Source: Allonocardiopsis opalescens
Lineage (GTDB): Bacteria; Actinomycetota; Actinomycetes; Streptosporangiales; Streptosporangiaceae
Assembly: GCF_003002095.1 (NCBI RefSeq)
Contig: NZ_PVZC01000009.1
Span: 62,001 to 126,000 of the forward strand
Length of the DNA: 64,000 nucleotides
Direction of reading: 5' to 3'
Shown: piece after piece, positions 16,818 to 25,227 of the stretch
How positions within the stretch are numbered: the stretch's first letter is position 1
Layout of the letters: every line of letters begins with the position of its first letter
Notes under the pieces: generated by a model
Databases searched by the model: none
What the model saw: only the letters and a program-made list of their open reading frames with translations
Told to the model about the DNA's origin: nothing
Position numbers and translations under genes: made by a program

Positions 16818-17909
16818 GTGGACCAGCGACTCTCCGATTCCCCGGCCGGCGGCGAGCGGACCCGTGTGTACGTCGGCGGCTACACCGACGGGCTGCCCGA
16901 ATCCGGCGCGGGCGTGTGGGCCTTCGACCAGGACCCCGCCACCGGCGCGCTGTCGCCGGCGGAGCCCGGCTCCGAGGCGCCGGCCGTGCGGGCGTCGAAC
17001 CCGTCCTACCTCGCGCTCAACGCCGACGGCACCGTGCTCTACGCGGTGCACGAGGACGCCCCCGGCACCGTCTCCGGCTTCGCGGTGTCCGAGGGCGGGC
17101 TGCGCGCGATCGGCCGGGCGCCCACCGGCGGCGACGGGCCCTGCCACCTGGCGGTGACCGAGGACGGCCGCCACCTGCTCACCGCCAACTACGACTCGGG
17201 CGGCTTCAGCCTGCACCCCCTCGACGACGACGGCGCGCCGGGAGCGCCGCTGCAGACCGTGTACGGCGACGGGCCGCGCGGACCGCGCGAGGACCGCCAG
17301 GACGGGCCGCACGCCCACCAGGTGGTAGTGGCCGCGGCCGGCGCGGGCGGCCCGCTGCTCGCGGTGGACCTCGGCACCGACTCCGTGTACGCCTTCCGGC
17401 TCGACCCCGCGGCCGGGCGGCTCGAAGCCTCGGCCGCGTCCCGGCTGGCGCCGGGCAGCGGACCGCGCCACCTCGCCGCCGCCTCCTCGGGACTGGCCTA
17501 CGTCCTGGGCGAGCTGGACTCCACGGTGACCACGGTGCGGATCGACCCGGCCACCGGCGCGCTCGACCCGCTCGGGTCCGTTCCGGCCAGCCCGGCGGCC
17601 GTCGGCACGAACCACCCGGCGGCGATCCGGCTCTCCCCCGACGAGCGGTTCTGCTACGTGACCAACCGCGGCAGCGACACCGTGGCGGTCTTCGCGGTCG
17701 AGGGCAGCGGGCTGCGGTTCGCGGCGGAGGTGCCGTGCGGCGGCGCCTGGCCGCGCGACATCGCCCTGGTCGGCGGCTTCGCGTACGTGGCGAACCAGCA
17801 CTCCGACCAGGTCGCGGTCTTCCGGTGCGGCGCCGACGGCAGCCTCGCCCCCACCGGCGCGGCCGCCGCCGTCCCCCGGCCCGCCTGCGTGCTGGCCGCC
17901 GCGGTGTGA
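16818..17909 (+). CDS. Lactonase family beta-propeller protein (6-phosphogluconolactonase-like)
   Basis: The 363-residue protein consists of repeated propeller blades with the pattern VYVGGYTDG, NPSYLALNADGTVLYAVHE, GPCHLAVTEDGRHLLTANY, GPRHLAAASSGLAYVLGE, HPAAIRLSPDERFCYVTNR and WPRDIALVGGFAYVANQ, as in seven-bladed lactonases of the YbhE/Pgl family. The conserved His and Arg of the central pocket appear in DGPHAHQV and SGPRHLA. The enzyme would hydrolyse 6-phosphogluconolactone or another sugar lactone in the cytosol. GTG 16818 lies four bases after the stop of the enoyl-CoA hydratase gene, and its ribosome site is weak (GGGCGG). Confidence 0.87.
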   Translation: MDQRLSDSPAGGERTRVYVGGYTDGLPESGAGVWAFDQDPATGALSPAEPGSEAPAVRASNPSYLALNADGTVLYAVHEDAPGTVSGFAVSEGGLRAIGRAPTGGDGPCHLAVTEDGRHLLTANYDSGGFSLHPLDDDGAPGAPLQTVYGDGPRGPREDRQDGPHAHQVVVAAAGAGGPLLAVDLGTDSVYAFRLDPAAGRLEASAASRLAPGSGPRHLAAASSGLAYVLGELDSTVTTVRIDPATGALDPLGSVPASPAAVGTNHPAAIRLSPDERFCYVTNRGSDTVAVFAVEGSGLRFAAEVPCGGAWPRDIALVGGFAYVANQHSDQVAVFRCGADGSLAPTGAAAAVPRPACVLAAAV

Positions 17910-18084
17910 GCGGGGCGGGCGCTGTCCCCCCGTCGGGGGTCATGCGGCCGTCGAACGGACTTCTCCATACTCGGCTCGGAAGGCGGGGACGGGTGCCGGG
18001 GACGGCGGCATCCGCTCCCGCCCGACTGCTTTTCGCGGCGCGGCAGCCCCGGCCCGACACCGCGATCCGCGAGAGGCGGCCCGG

Positions 18085-19338
18085 ATGACACGGCCACCGC
18101 CGCCCCGCCCGTCGCCGGCCGCCGCGGCCACCGGGCTCGGCGAACTGGAGCAGGCTCTCAGCCGCATCGCCGTCCTGCTGCGCGCCGGGTCCACCGCGGC
18201 CGGAGCGGTGATCGCCCTCGCCGGCCTGGCGCCCCCGGCCGAGACGGCGCCGACCCTCGCCGCACTGGGGCTGCTGGCGGTGTGGACCTGCGTGTTCGCC
18301 GCGCGGGTACGGGTGGGCGGGCTCACCCCCGCGCTGTGCTGGCTGGACCTCGGTGTGGTGTCGGCCGTGGTGCTGGCCGAGTCCCGCGTCACCTCGGCCG
18401 CGGCGAACGGCACCGGCGGCAGCTGGGTGATCATGGTCGCCACCGCCTCGGTCTTCATCCTCCAGGGCCGCTTTCCCGACACCCTGTCGCCCTGGGCGTG
18501 GCTGCTGCCGCTGGCCGGCGGGCCGGTGCTCGGCATCGCCTGGTACGCCGGATCCGGCGGGCACGCCGCCATGCCCGTGGTGCTGGTCGTACAGGCCGTG
18601 CTGTGCCGGCTGGTCGCCTACACGCTGTACCGGGCGGCGACGAGCCTGGACCGCTCGCTGGACCGGCGCACCCGGGTGCAGGCCGAGGCGGCGGTGCGCG
18701 CCGCCGTCCGGGCGGCCGAGCGCGACCGCCGGCGCGAGCTGCACGACACCGTGCTGGCCACGCTGACGATGGTCGCCACGGGCGCCGTGCGCTCCTCCTC
18801 CGCCCAGCTGCGGGAGCGGGCCCGGCTCGACCTGGCCGTGCTGGACGCCGTCGCCGCCGGGGGCGGCGCGGCCCCGCCCGAGGGGCCCGCCCGGCTCGAC
18901 CTGGCGCTGCGCGGCGCGGTCCGGGCGCGCGGGGCCGATGCCGGGCTGCGGGTGGCGCTGGACGCGCCGCCCGTCGAGCTGCCCGGCCGGGTGGTGGCGG
19001 CGATCGTCGGCGGCGTCACGGAGGCGCTCACCAACGCGGTCCGGCACTCCGGCGCCCCGTCGGTGGACGTCCGGGTGGCCGAGCCGCCCGGCGCGGGTCC
19101 CCGGCACGGGGTGCTGGTGACCGTCAGCGACGCCGGACGCGGCTTCCGGCCGGAGGCGGTGGCCGGGCACCGGCGCGGCGTGCGGGAGTCGATCCTCGGC
19201 CGGATGAGCGACGTCGGCGGGCACGCGCGGGTGCTGGCGGAGCCGGGAGTCGGCACCCGCGTCGAACTGCGCTGGCCGGCGCCGGATTCGGAGGCCGAGG
19301 ACCGCGGCGGGGCCGCCGCGGCGGAGCCCGCCCCGTGA
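18085..19338 (+). CDS. Sensor histidine kinase, NarL/DesK-type
   Basis: The 417-residue membrane kinase has about five or six hydrophobic helices between residues 30 and 190. The HisKA_3-type dimerisation helix follows, with phospho-acceptor H220 in RRRELHDTVLATL. The ATPase domain has the N-box EALTNAVRHSG, a G1-like VSDAGRGFRPE and a shortened G2 region (GRMSDVGGHARVLAEPG). With few extracytoplasmic residues between its helices, it probably senses a membrane or intramembrane signal. Its stop codon overlaps the next gene's GTG (GTGA), and a response regulator follows, so the three genes form one signalling operon. The stimulus is unknown. Confidence 0.88.
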   Translation: MTRPPPPRPSPAAAATGLGELEQALSRIAVLLRAGSTAAGAVIALAGLAPPAETAPTLAALGLLAVWTCVFAARVRVGGLTPALCWLDLGVVSAVVLAESRVTSAAANGTGGSWVIMVATASVFILQGRFPDTLSPWAWLLPLAGGPVLGIAWYAGSGGHAAMPVVLVVQAVLCRLVAYTLYRAATSLDRSLDRRTRVQAEAAVRAAVRAAERDRRRELHDTVLATLTMVATGAVRSSSAQLRERARLDLAVLDAVAAGGGAAPPEGPARLDLALRGAVRARGADAGLRVALDAPPVELPGRVVAAIVGGVTEALTNAVRHSGAPSVDVRVAEPPGAGPRHGVLVTVSDAGRGFRPEAVAGHRRGVRESILGRMSDVGGHARVLAEPGVGTRVELRWPAPDSEAEDRGGAAAAEPAP

Positions 19339-20624
19339 CAGCCGGGCGGGCCGCTCCGGCCGGCGCCGCGCCCGAGGACGGCGGCTCGGAGCCGTCCGGG
19401 CGGTTCACCCGCGGCATCGCGCTGAGCGCGGCCACCATCACCTGCGTCTGGCACGCCACCATCGACACCGTCAACCTCGCCGCCACCTGGTCCGAGCACC
19501 GCTCGCAGGCCGGGCAGCTCGCCGCCTGGCTGGCGGTCGCCGCGCTGGCCGCCGTCGGCACCTGGATCCTGGTGCGCTCGCCGGCGGGAGAGGAGCGGCC
19601 GGGGGCGTCGCGGGCGGACACCGCCCGGATCTGCGCGGTGCTGGCGCTACTGGCCGGGGTGCTGGCCGGGCTGAGCGCGCCGCACGGCGACGCGATCGGG
19701 GTCGGCGGCTGGGCGTGGAGCGGGGTCGGCTGGCTCGGGGTGCTGTTCCTGCTCTTCCACCCGCTGCGGGAGCTGATCGCCTTCCTGGCCGCGCACCTGG
19801 CGCTGACGGCCGGGGTGCTGCTGGCCGACGGGGTGCTCGACGGCGCGATGGCGCCGCTGCTGGCGGTGAACGTCATCACCACGTCGGGTGTCTTCCTCAG
19901 CCTGCGGTGGGTGGCCGGGGTGCTGGCCAGGGGCGAGGAGCGGGCCCGCGCGGCCGTACGCGACCGCGCCGCCGTGCTCGCCCGGGCGCGCGCCTCCGAC
20001 GAGCTGCACGCCGGGCGCGGTGAGCGGTACGCCGAGGTGCGCGAGGGGGCCGGGGCGGTGCTGGCCGGGCTGGCCGGTGGAAGGCTCGACGCGGCGGCGC
20101 CCGAGGTGCGGCAGCTCGCCGCGCTGGAGGCGGCCCGGCTGCGCCGGCTGTTCGCCGAGTCCGACGACGCGCCCGACCCGCTGCTGCACGAGCTGCGCGC
20201 CTGCGCCGACGTCGCCACCGTACGGGGCGTACTGGTCGACATCGCGGTGGTGGGCGAACCGCCCGAGCTGCCGCCGGGCGTGCGCCGCGCGCTGGTGGAG
20301 GCGCCGATGCGGGCGCTGGCGACCGCACGCGCCGGCGCGCGGGTCACGGTGGCGGCCCTGCCGGGCGAACTCGCCGTCGCTGTGGTGGCCGACTGCGATC
20401 CGGCGGCCCTGGCGCAGGTCAGCCGGGCCGTGCTGAGCGAAGAAGGCTCTGGGAGCGCCGACGGGATCGGCGATGGGGGTCGGCCCGGTGGCGGCGGCTC
20501 GCTACGATCGGGACGTCGGAATGGGGCCGACGCCGCCGGTGCTGACGGCGTTGTGTCCGTGACCATCCAGGCCGGGGAGGCGCAGTGCTGGGTGGAGGCC
20601 CGCTGGAGCCGCCCGGGGGTGTGA
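19335..20624 (+). CDS. Degenerate histidine-kinase-like membrane protein
   Basis: The 429-residue protein starts at GTG 19335, overlapping the kinase stop by four bases. Residues about 35-215 contain some five membrane helices. The cytosolic half has a helical stretch (DELHAGRGERYAEVREGA then AGLAGGRLD, and LRRLFAESDDAPDPLLHELR) at the place of the dimerisation domain, but without the usual His-Asp pair. It also lacks a recognisable N-box or glycine-rich ATP lid. It therefore looks like a kinase paralogue that lost catalysis and may form heterodimers with the product of 18085-19338 or receive its signal. Such tandem partners occur in actinobacteria; this role is inferred. Confidence 0.7.
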   Translation: MTAGRAAPAGAAPEDGGSEPSGRFTRGIALSAATITCVWHATIDTVNLAATWSEHRSQAGQLAAWLAVAALAAVGTWILVRSPAGEERPGASRADTARICAVLALLAGVLAGLSAPHGDAIGVGGWAWSGVGWLGVLFLLFHPLRELIAFLAAHLALTAGVLLADGVLDGAMAPLLAVNVITTSGVFLSLRWVAGVLARGEERARAAVRDRAAVLARARASDELHAGRGERYAEVREGAGAVLAGLAGGRLDAAAPEVRQLAALEAARLRRLFAESDDAPDPLLHELRACADVATVRGVLVDIAVVGEPPELPPGVRRALVEAPMRALATARAGARVTVAALPGELAVAVVADCDPAALAQVSRAVLSEEGSGSADGIGDGGRPGGGGSLRSGRRNGADAAGADGVVSVTIQAGEAQCWVEARWSRPGV

Positions 20625-21334
20625 GCCCGCGGCCGCCGGGTCGCTCGCGTGCCGTTCTCGACGGCGAGGTGCGGGTCGCGCTGGTCGACGACCATCCGGT
20701 GGTGCTCGACGGGGTGGCGGCCTGGCTGTCGGCCGAGGACCGGCTGCGGGTGGTGGCCACCGGCGACAGCGTCTCGGCCGTGCTGGAGGCCTGCGCCCAG
20801 TGCCCCGACGTGCTGCTGCTCGACCTCAACCTGCACGGCGACCTGGTGGTCGGCGAGGTGGAGCGGCTGGCCGGGCGGGGCGTGCGCGTCGTGGTGTACT
20901 CCCAGCACGCCGAACCCGAGCTGGTGCTGGCGGTGATGGACGCCGGCGCGAGCTCGTTCGTCGCCAAGCACGAGGGGCGGGGCGAGCTGGTGCAGGCGGT
21001 GCTGGCCGCCGCCGCCGACCGGCCGCACGTCTCCCCGACCACCGCAGGCGCCCTCGCGGCCGACCAGCGCCCGCAGCGGCCCCGGCTGTCGCGGCGCGAG
21101 CTCGAAGCGCTGCTGCTGTGGTTCCAGTCGATGTCGCGCGAGTCGGTGGCGCGGCGGATGGGGATCTCCCCGCACACCGTCAAGGAGTACATCGACCGGG
21201 CGCGGGTGAAGTACGCCGAGGTGGGGCGGCCCGCGCCGACGAAGTCCGACATGCTGGCGCGGGCGATCGAGGACGAGCTCATCGAGGCCGACGACGTGCG
21301 GGGCTACCGCTCGTGGGCGGCGCGCGGCCGCTGA
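20585..21334 (+). CDS. Response regulator with LuxR-like HTH
   Basis: The protein is 249 residues from GTG 20585, which has GGGGAGG ahead of it but overlaps the preceding gene by 40 bases. GTG 20621 would instead give the four-base GTGA overlap seen at the previous junction. The receiver domain has the acidic pair in VALVDDHPVVLDG, phospho-acceptor D80 in LLLDLNLHG, a Ser at the switch position (VVYSQH) and the conserved Lys (VAKHEG). The DNA-binding domain (LSRRELEALLLWFQ, SVARRMGISPHTVKEYIDR) is a divergent LuxR/GerE helix-turn-helix. It is the evident partner of the kinase encoded two genes upstream. Targets are unknown. Confidence 0.88.
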   Translation: MLGGGPLEPPGGVSPRPPGRSRAVLDGEVRVALVDDHPVVLDGVAAWLSAEDRLRVVATGDSVSAVLEACAQCPDVLLLDLNLHGDLVVGEVERLAGRGVRVVVYSQHAEPELVLAVMDAGASSFVAKHEGRGELVQAVLAAAADRPHVSPTTAGALAADQRPQRPRLSRRELEALLLWFQSMSRESVARRMGISPHTVKEYIDRARVKYAEVGRPAPTKSDMLARAIEDELIEADDVRGYRSWAARGR

Positions 21335-21557
21335 GCCGAGCGGGCGCCGCCGTCCGCCCCGTTTCACAAACCCGGCATTTCCCGCAAAGGCCGAATAGGG
21401 CTGAACAGCGGGGAAATTTCACTAATCACCGCACATAATGGCAATCGCCCTGGGCTGCTTGCGCCATAGCGGGCTCCGCGTTTCATTTGGCGGAAGTTTT
21501 CCCGATCACCTTGCTCGCCGCCCTGGCCACGGCCTATGTTGTCCGCATCGGCAGCCG

Positions 21558-21588
21558 TTCCATTACCGGGTCAGCCCCGGTAATGGAA
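21558..21588. repeat. Perfect 13-bp inverted repeat, terminator or operator
   Basis: TTCCATTACCGGG-tcagc-CCCGGTAATGGAA is exactly symmetrical with a 5-base loop, and its outer half is A/T-rich. It lies 220 bases after the response regulator and 350 bases before the next gene. With no T-run, it may be a factor-dependent terminator or a protein-binding palindrome. Confidence 0.6.
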
Positions 21589-21899
21589 CTCGAAACGGGA
21601 TGCGGCTTCCGGCCTCTGTTTGTCTCCTCCTCCCGGCCGGTAGCAGCATCGCGGTGTCCACGGGCCTCGGCAGCCCGGGTTGTCCGATTCAGAAGCGTCC
21701 CCGCCGCACCCAAATCCCCTCCTGGGCGGCGGGGGCGCTTTCCGCTCTCCCCTCCCCGGCGGCATCTAGCACGCCCTTCGGCCCGGCACCAGGCACCGCC
21801 CGGTTTTCCACAGATTCGGGCGGCCGGCGGGTGCAGTCGTCCACAGGCCGCCGCGCTCCGGTACCGGTGCGCGACCGCCCCGGACAGGCTTCTCCCAAT

Positions 21900-21920
21900 G
21901 CCGGCCCGCGAGGGGCCGGC
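21900..21920 (+). promoter_or_regulatory. Stem-loop directly upstream of a ribosome site
   Basis: GCCGGCCC-gcgag-GGGCCGGC forms a perfect 8-bp all-GC stem ending three or four bases before the GAGGAAAG ribosome site of the gene at 21939. It could control translation or mRNA stability, or block upstream transcription. Confidence 0.5.
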
Positions 21921-21938
21921 GATGAGGAAAGGCACCCC

Positions 21939-22502
21939 ATGTCCCCTTCCGTCCGCGGCCTGCTGGTCGCGATCTCCGCTCTGCTCGTCCTCTCCGCCGC
22001 CGGGCCGGCCGCACCGGCGCTCGCTTCCCCGCCCGCCCGGGCCCAGGCGCTCCCGGGCGGTGTGCTCGACGGCTTCGGGATCGGCCGGCTGCCGCCGGGC
22101 ACCGGCGGGCTCGTCACCGACTTCGCCTTCGAATGGGGCGGCACCCGCTTCGCCAGCCGGGTCTGGGAGAGCGGCCCCGGCCCGTCTGGCGGTTACCGCG
22201 TCGACGTCAACATCAAGGTGCTCCGCTCGCCCGGACTCGACTCACCACAGGCGCTGCGCGACTTCCTGCTCGGCTACTACGACGTCCACCTCTCGGTCGC
22301 CGAATGGGGCCTGCACCCGTTCGGCGCCGACGGCTACACGGCCGAGGGCGAGGTCTTCTGGCTCGCGGCACCCGGGGTGGGGGTCTCGGTGCGCACCGAT
22401 CCGCGCCGCTTCGACCGGGCCGACCTCCTCGCCACCGCCTGCGGCGTGCGCCCCTGGCCCGCCGCGGCACCGGCTCCGGGCGGCTGTGCGGGACATCCCT
22501 GA
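21939..22502 (+). CDS. Secreted protein of unknown function
   Basis: The 187-residue protein starts at ATG 21939 with a good ribosome site (GAGGAAAGG). A Sec signal peptide is clear: VRGLL then VAISALLVLSAAGPAAPALAS, with cleavage expected after ALAS near residue 30. The mature part contains FGIGRLPPGTGGLVTDFAFE, several Trp and Tyr residues (ALRDFLLGYYDVHL, VAEWGLHPFG) and two Cys, one near the C-terminus in ACGVRPW. I do not recognise a family. The composition suggests a small folded extracellular domain. Neither neighbour is obviously related. A GC stem-loop sits just ahead of its ribosome site. Confidence 0.75.
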   Translation: MSPSVRGLLVAISALLVLSAAGPAAPALASPPARAQALPGGVLDGFGIGRLPPGTGGLVTDFAFEWGGTRFASRVWESGPGPSGGYRVDVNIKVLRSPGLDSPQALRDFLLGYYDVHLSVAEWGLHPFGADGYTAEGEVFWLAAPGVGVSVRTDPRRFDRADLLATACGVRPWPAAAPAPGGCAGHP

Positions 22503-22608
22503 GTTTCCCCTAGGTTCAGCGTTCGCGCCGGTCAGTGGGGGTAAATCCCAGAGGTGAAGGGCATAGCCTGCCCGCGGGACGAGCGAAGACGAGTACGAGG
22601 AGGTGCTC

Positions 22609-23325
22609 ATGGGTCTGCCGATCGTGTTCGTGCACGGCATCCGGTTGAGCGGCACCATGTGGCGCCCGCAGATCGAGGCGCTGGAAGCGCGCGGGCACCG
22701 GGCCGTGGCGCTGGACATGCCCGGCCACGGATCGCTGCTCGACGAGGTCTTCAGCGCCGACGCGGCCGTCGAACTGATCGCGCGCAGCATCGACGAACTC
22801 GGCGGCCGGGCGCTGCTGGTCGGGCTGTCCATGGGCGGCTATCTGGGCATCGCCGCCGCGGCCGCCCACCCCGACCGGGTGGCCGGGCTGGTGGCCGCCA
22901 GCTGCACCGTGCGGCTGCGGCGGTCGATGACCCTGCCGTACCGGTGGGCCACCTCGGCGCTGCAGCGGCTCCCCGACCACGGCGAGGCGGTCAGCCGGCG
23001 GCTGATGGCCCTCACCCTCGCCCGCGAGGCCAGTGAGGCGCTGCACGCCGGAGGCATCGCCACCGCCGCCAGCCCGGTGGCCGCCCGCGAACTCGCCGAT
23101 CTGGACCCCATTGGATCACTGCGCCAGTACCTGGGCCCCGTCTGGCTGGTGAACGGCGCCCGCGACACCTTCCGGCTGGACGAGCAGCGCTTCCTGAACG
23201 CCTGCTTCGACGGGCGGCTGCTGGTCGTGCGGCGGGCCGGGCACCTGGTCAACCTCAACCAGCCGGAGCGCTTCACCTCGATCGTCACCCAGGCCGCCGA
23301 GGAGGTTGACCGGATCTACGCGTGA
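22609..23325 (+). CDS. Alpha/beta-fold hydrolase
   Basis: The 238-residue protein starts at ATG 22609, six bases after AGGAGG; an in-frame GTG lies at 22603. The fold is complete: oxyanion region PIVFVHGIRLSG, DMPGHGSL, nucleophile S74 in the elbow GLSMGGYLG, an acid in VNGARDTFRL and the catalytic His in RRAGHLVNLNQPE. It would hydrolyse an ester, lactone or similar bond in the cytosol. The cap domain (residues about 105-165) is short and helical. The substrate cannot be deduced. It is convergent with the NlpC/P60 gene and separated from it by a terminator hairpin. Confidence 0.9.
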   Translation: MGLPIVFVHGIRLSGTMWRPQIEALEARGHRAVALDMPGHGSLLDEVFSADAAVELIARSIDELGGRALLVGLSMGGYLGIAAAAAHPDRVAGLVAASCTVRLRRSMTLPYRWATSALQRLPDHGEAVSRRLMALTLAREASEALHAGGIATAASPVAARELADLDPIGSLRQYLGPVWLVNGARDTFRLDEQRFLNACFDGRLLVVRRAGHLVNLNQPERFTSIVTQAAEEVDRIYA

Positions 23326-23330
23326 ACGGG

Positions 23331-23360
23331 CGCCGCGCGCCGCCCCGGCGGCGCGCGGCG
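23331..23360. terminator. Bidirectional terminator-like hairpin
   Basis: A perfect 14-bp inverted repeat (CGCCGCGCGCCGCC / GGCGGCGCGCGGCG) around two bases fills the gap between the convergent hydrolase and NlpC/P60 genes. It is pure GC with no T-run. Confidence 0.65.
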
Positions 23361-23366
23361 GCGGGC

Positions 23367-24581
23367 TCAGACCTGCGGGGTGATCCGGACGATCCCGGCG
23401 AAGTTCGGGCCCAGCTCGACCTCGCGGATCTTCACCACGTCACCGGTGCGCGGCGACTCCAGCATCATGCCCTCGCCGAGGTAGAGGGCGACGTGGGAGA
23501 TGTAGTTGGGGCGGGCGGGGTCGTGCCGCCAGAAGATGAGGTCGCCGCGGCGGGCGTCCTCGTAGGACACCTGGACGCCGGTCTCCCACTGCTGGTGGGT
23601 GACCCGCGGCATCATCACCCCGGCCTGCCGGTAGGCCCACTGCACGATGCCGGAGCAGTCGAACGCGCCCGGCGCGGCGCCGCCCCACACGTACGGGGTG
23701 CCGAGCTGGCTCTCGGCCGCCTCGATGGCGATCTCGATCCGCTCGGAGCTCAGGCCGTCGGCGGTGTCGGTCTCCCGTACCTCGGCGCCGCCGCCCGGCT
23801 CTTCCACCTCGACGTCTCCGCCGCCACCCGGCAGCACCTGCACGCCCGCGCCCTCGGGCAGGATCTCGGCCAGCTCCTCCTTGAGCGCGAAGGCGTCGCC
23901 CCGCGGCGCGCTGATCACCAGCGCGTTGCCCTCGGGCAGGCCCAGCTGCCGGGAGAGCTCGGCGGAGACCATGGCGTCGATGCCGGCCAGGCCGGTCTCG
24001 GCGTATTCGGCGAGCGGCACCTCGCGGGTGGTGGCGCCCTCGACGGCGGCGTCGGCGCCCGGTTCGAGCTCGTGCTCGGCACCGAAGTCCTCGGTGACGG
24101 CGATCTGGCCCTCGGCCAGGCCCTGCCAGAGCTCGTCGGACTCCGCGTGCTCGGTGGGCGCGTAGGCGCGGAAGGCCGAGGGCTCGACACCGAGCAGCGA
24201 CAGTTCCTCGCCGTCGATCCGCAGCCGCGCCGCGTCCACCTGCTCGACCTCGTCGACGCCGTCGAGTTCGCGGATCTCGGCCACCACGTCACTGGGCAGG
24301 CTGCGCTGCGCCGCGACGAAGAGGTCGGCGCTGCGGGTCTCGTCCAGCGGCGCCACCTCGGTGGCCGAGGGCGAGGGGGTGCCGTTCGGCGCGGGCGTGC
24401 CCTCGGCGGCGGAGCCGGGGGCCGGGGCGGGCTGGCCCGCCGGGGCCACGACCGGTTCGCGCTGGTCGGCGGCGGCCGGCTGCGGCAGCACCGCGACCGC
24501 CGCGGCGCCCACCAGGAAGGTGGCGACCCATGCGGACCTGCGACCCGTCAGCGAACGTGCCTGGCGATCTGCTTCCCGCAC
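23367..24581 (-). CDS. Exported NlpC/P60 (C40) peptidase with an N-terminal FtsX/MacB-like domain
   Basis: The 404-residue protein starts at GTG 24581, about nine bases after AAAGGG. A signal sequence or anchor (SAWVATFLVGAAAVAVLPQ) is followed by a Pro-rich linker. Residues about 80-250 then form a domain with LPSDVVAEIRELDGVDEVEQ, LLGVEPSAFRAY and LWQGLAEGQIAVTEDFG. These resemble the periplasmic core of FtsX/MacB-type permeases. The C-terminal 120 residues are NlpC/P60: GTPYVWGGAAPGAFDCSG with nucleophile C309, and ISHVALYLGEG with H363. Such enzymes cut stem peptides of peptidoglycan outside the membrane. The permease-like domain without any membrane helices is unusual and might mimic or contact an FtsEX-type regulator; this is inference. 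Confidence 0.85.
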   Translation of the reverse strand: MREADRQARSLTGRRSAWVATFLVGAAAVAVLPQPAAADQREPVVAPAGQPAPAPGSAAEGTPAPNGTPSPSATEVAPLDETRSADLFVAAQRSLPSDVVAEIRELDGVDEVEQVDAARLRIDGEELSLLGVEPSAFRAYAPTEHAESDELWQGLAEGQIAVTEDFGAEHELEPGADAAVEGATTREVPLAEYAETGLAGIDAMVSAELSRQLGLPEGNALVISAPRGDAFALKEELAEILPEGAGVQVLPGGGGDVEVEEPGGGAEVRETDTADGLSSERIEIAIEAAESQLGTPYVWGGAAPGAFDCSGIVQWAYRQAGVMMPRVTHQQWETGVQVSYEDARRGDLIFWRHDPARPNYISHVALYLGEGMMLESPRTGDVVKIREVELGPNFAGIVRITPQV

Positions 24582-24816
24582 AGTCCACGGCCCTTTCGTC
24601 GTTCCACCGCCCGCCGCGGCGGGCCCCAGACCGGTCTTCGTGCCGTGGCGGTCGGCGCCAGGCCGTCCGATGGGCACGTAGCAACGGTGCCGCAACATCG
24701 GCGCGCAGGCAACCGGCAGGGCCGAAATCCGGCTGTGATTCACCGTCGATTCCCGCCGCGGTCCACCGTCCGACATGGTCGGCCCTGCGCGGCGGCCGGG
24801 TCCGGCCGCCGGGGTG

Positions 24817-25149
24817 TCAGCCGCGGGGCGGCCGCTCGTCGTCGCCGCGCACCCAGGCGCGGTACTCCTCGGGCACCAGCGGCAGGTACTCGTCGCCCCG
24901 CTTGCGGATGAAGCGGGTGATGAACGGGCACACCGGCGCCACGGAGAGTCCGGCGGCGCGGATGTCGTCCAGCGCCCCCGACGCCAGCTTGCCGCCGATG
25001 CCCTGGCCCTCGTAGCCGCCGAAGACCTCGGTGTGGATCAGCGCCACCCGGTCGCCGCTGCGCCGGTAGGCGACATATCCGGCCACCTTGCCGTCGACCG
25101 TGATCTCGTATCGGGATTCCGCCGTGTTGTCCGCTACCTGAGTCGTCAC
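24817..25149 (-). CDS. Small GNAT-family N-acetyltransferase
   Basis: The protein is about 110 residues from GTG 25149 (a GTG at 25158 is also possible). It matches the short GNAT-like family (COG2388): a beta-strand pair YEITVDGKVAGYVAYR, then VALIHTEVFGGYEGQGIGGKLASGAL, which holds the acetyl-CoA-binding Gly-x-Gly-x-Gly-Gly loop. VAPVCPFITRFIRK with one Cys follows. Such proteins bind acetyl-CoA, but their acceptors are mostly unknown. The gene stands alone between the peptidase genes and is not obviously in an operon. Confidence 0.85.
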   Translation of the reverse strand: MTTQVADNTAESRYEITVDGKVAGYVAYRRSGDRVALIHTEVFGGYEGQGIGGKLASGALDDIRAAGLSVAPVCPFITRFIRKRGDEYLPLVPEEYRAWVRGDDERPPRG

Positions 25150-25227
25150 GGCCCCCACGCTAACCCGCGGCGGCCGCCGCCGCGCGGGCGGGGAGTGTTC
25201 CCGCGCGCCGCGGCGGCCGCCGGGCGG

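Larger units (their letters stand above)
21335..21938. other. 604-base intergenic region with two strong hairpins
   Basis: There is no convincing gene: the open frames running into the secreted-protein gene have no start context. The first 200 bases are comparatively A/T-rich. It contains a perfect 13-bp hairpin (21558-21588) and a second hairpin directly ahead of the next gene's ribosome site (21900-21920). TTTTCCACAG at about 21811 and GTCCACAG at about 21840 resemble isolated DnaA boxes but are probably chance. Confidence 0.55.

Noticed and set aside
18282-20624. 780-codon frame as one large kinase
   Set aside because: The first 350 codons overlap the true histidine kinase in another frame. 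The real start is the GTG at 19335.
21811-21848. Pair of DnaA boxes near TTTTCCACAG
   Set aside because: Both deviate from the consensus, are in the same orientation and lack any origin context.
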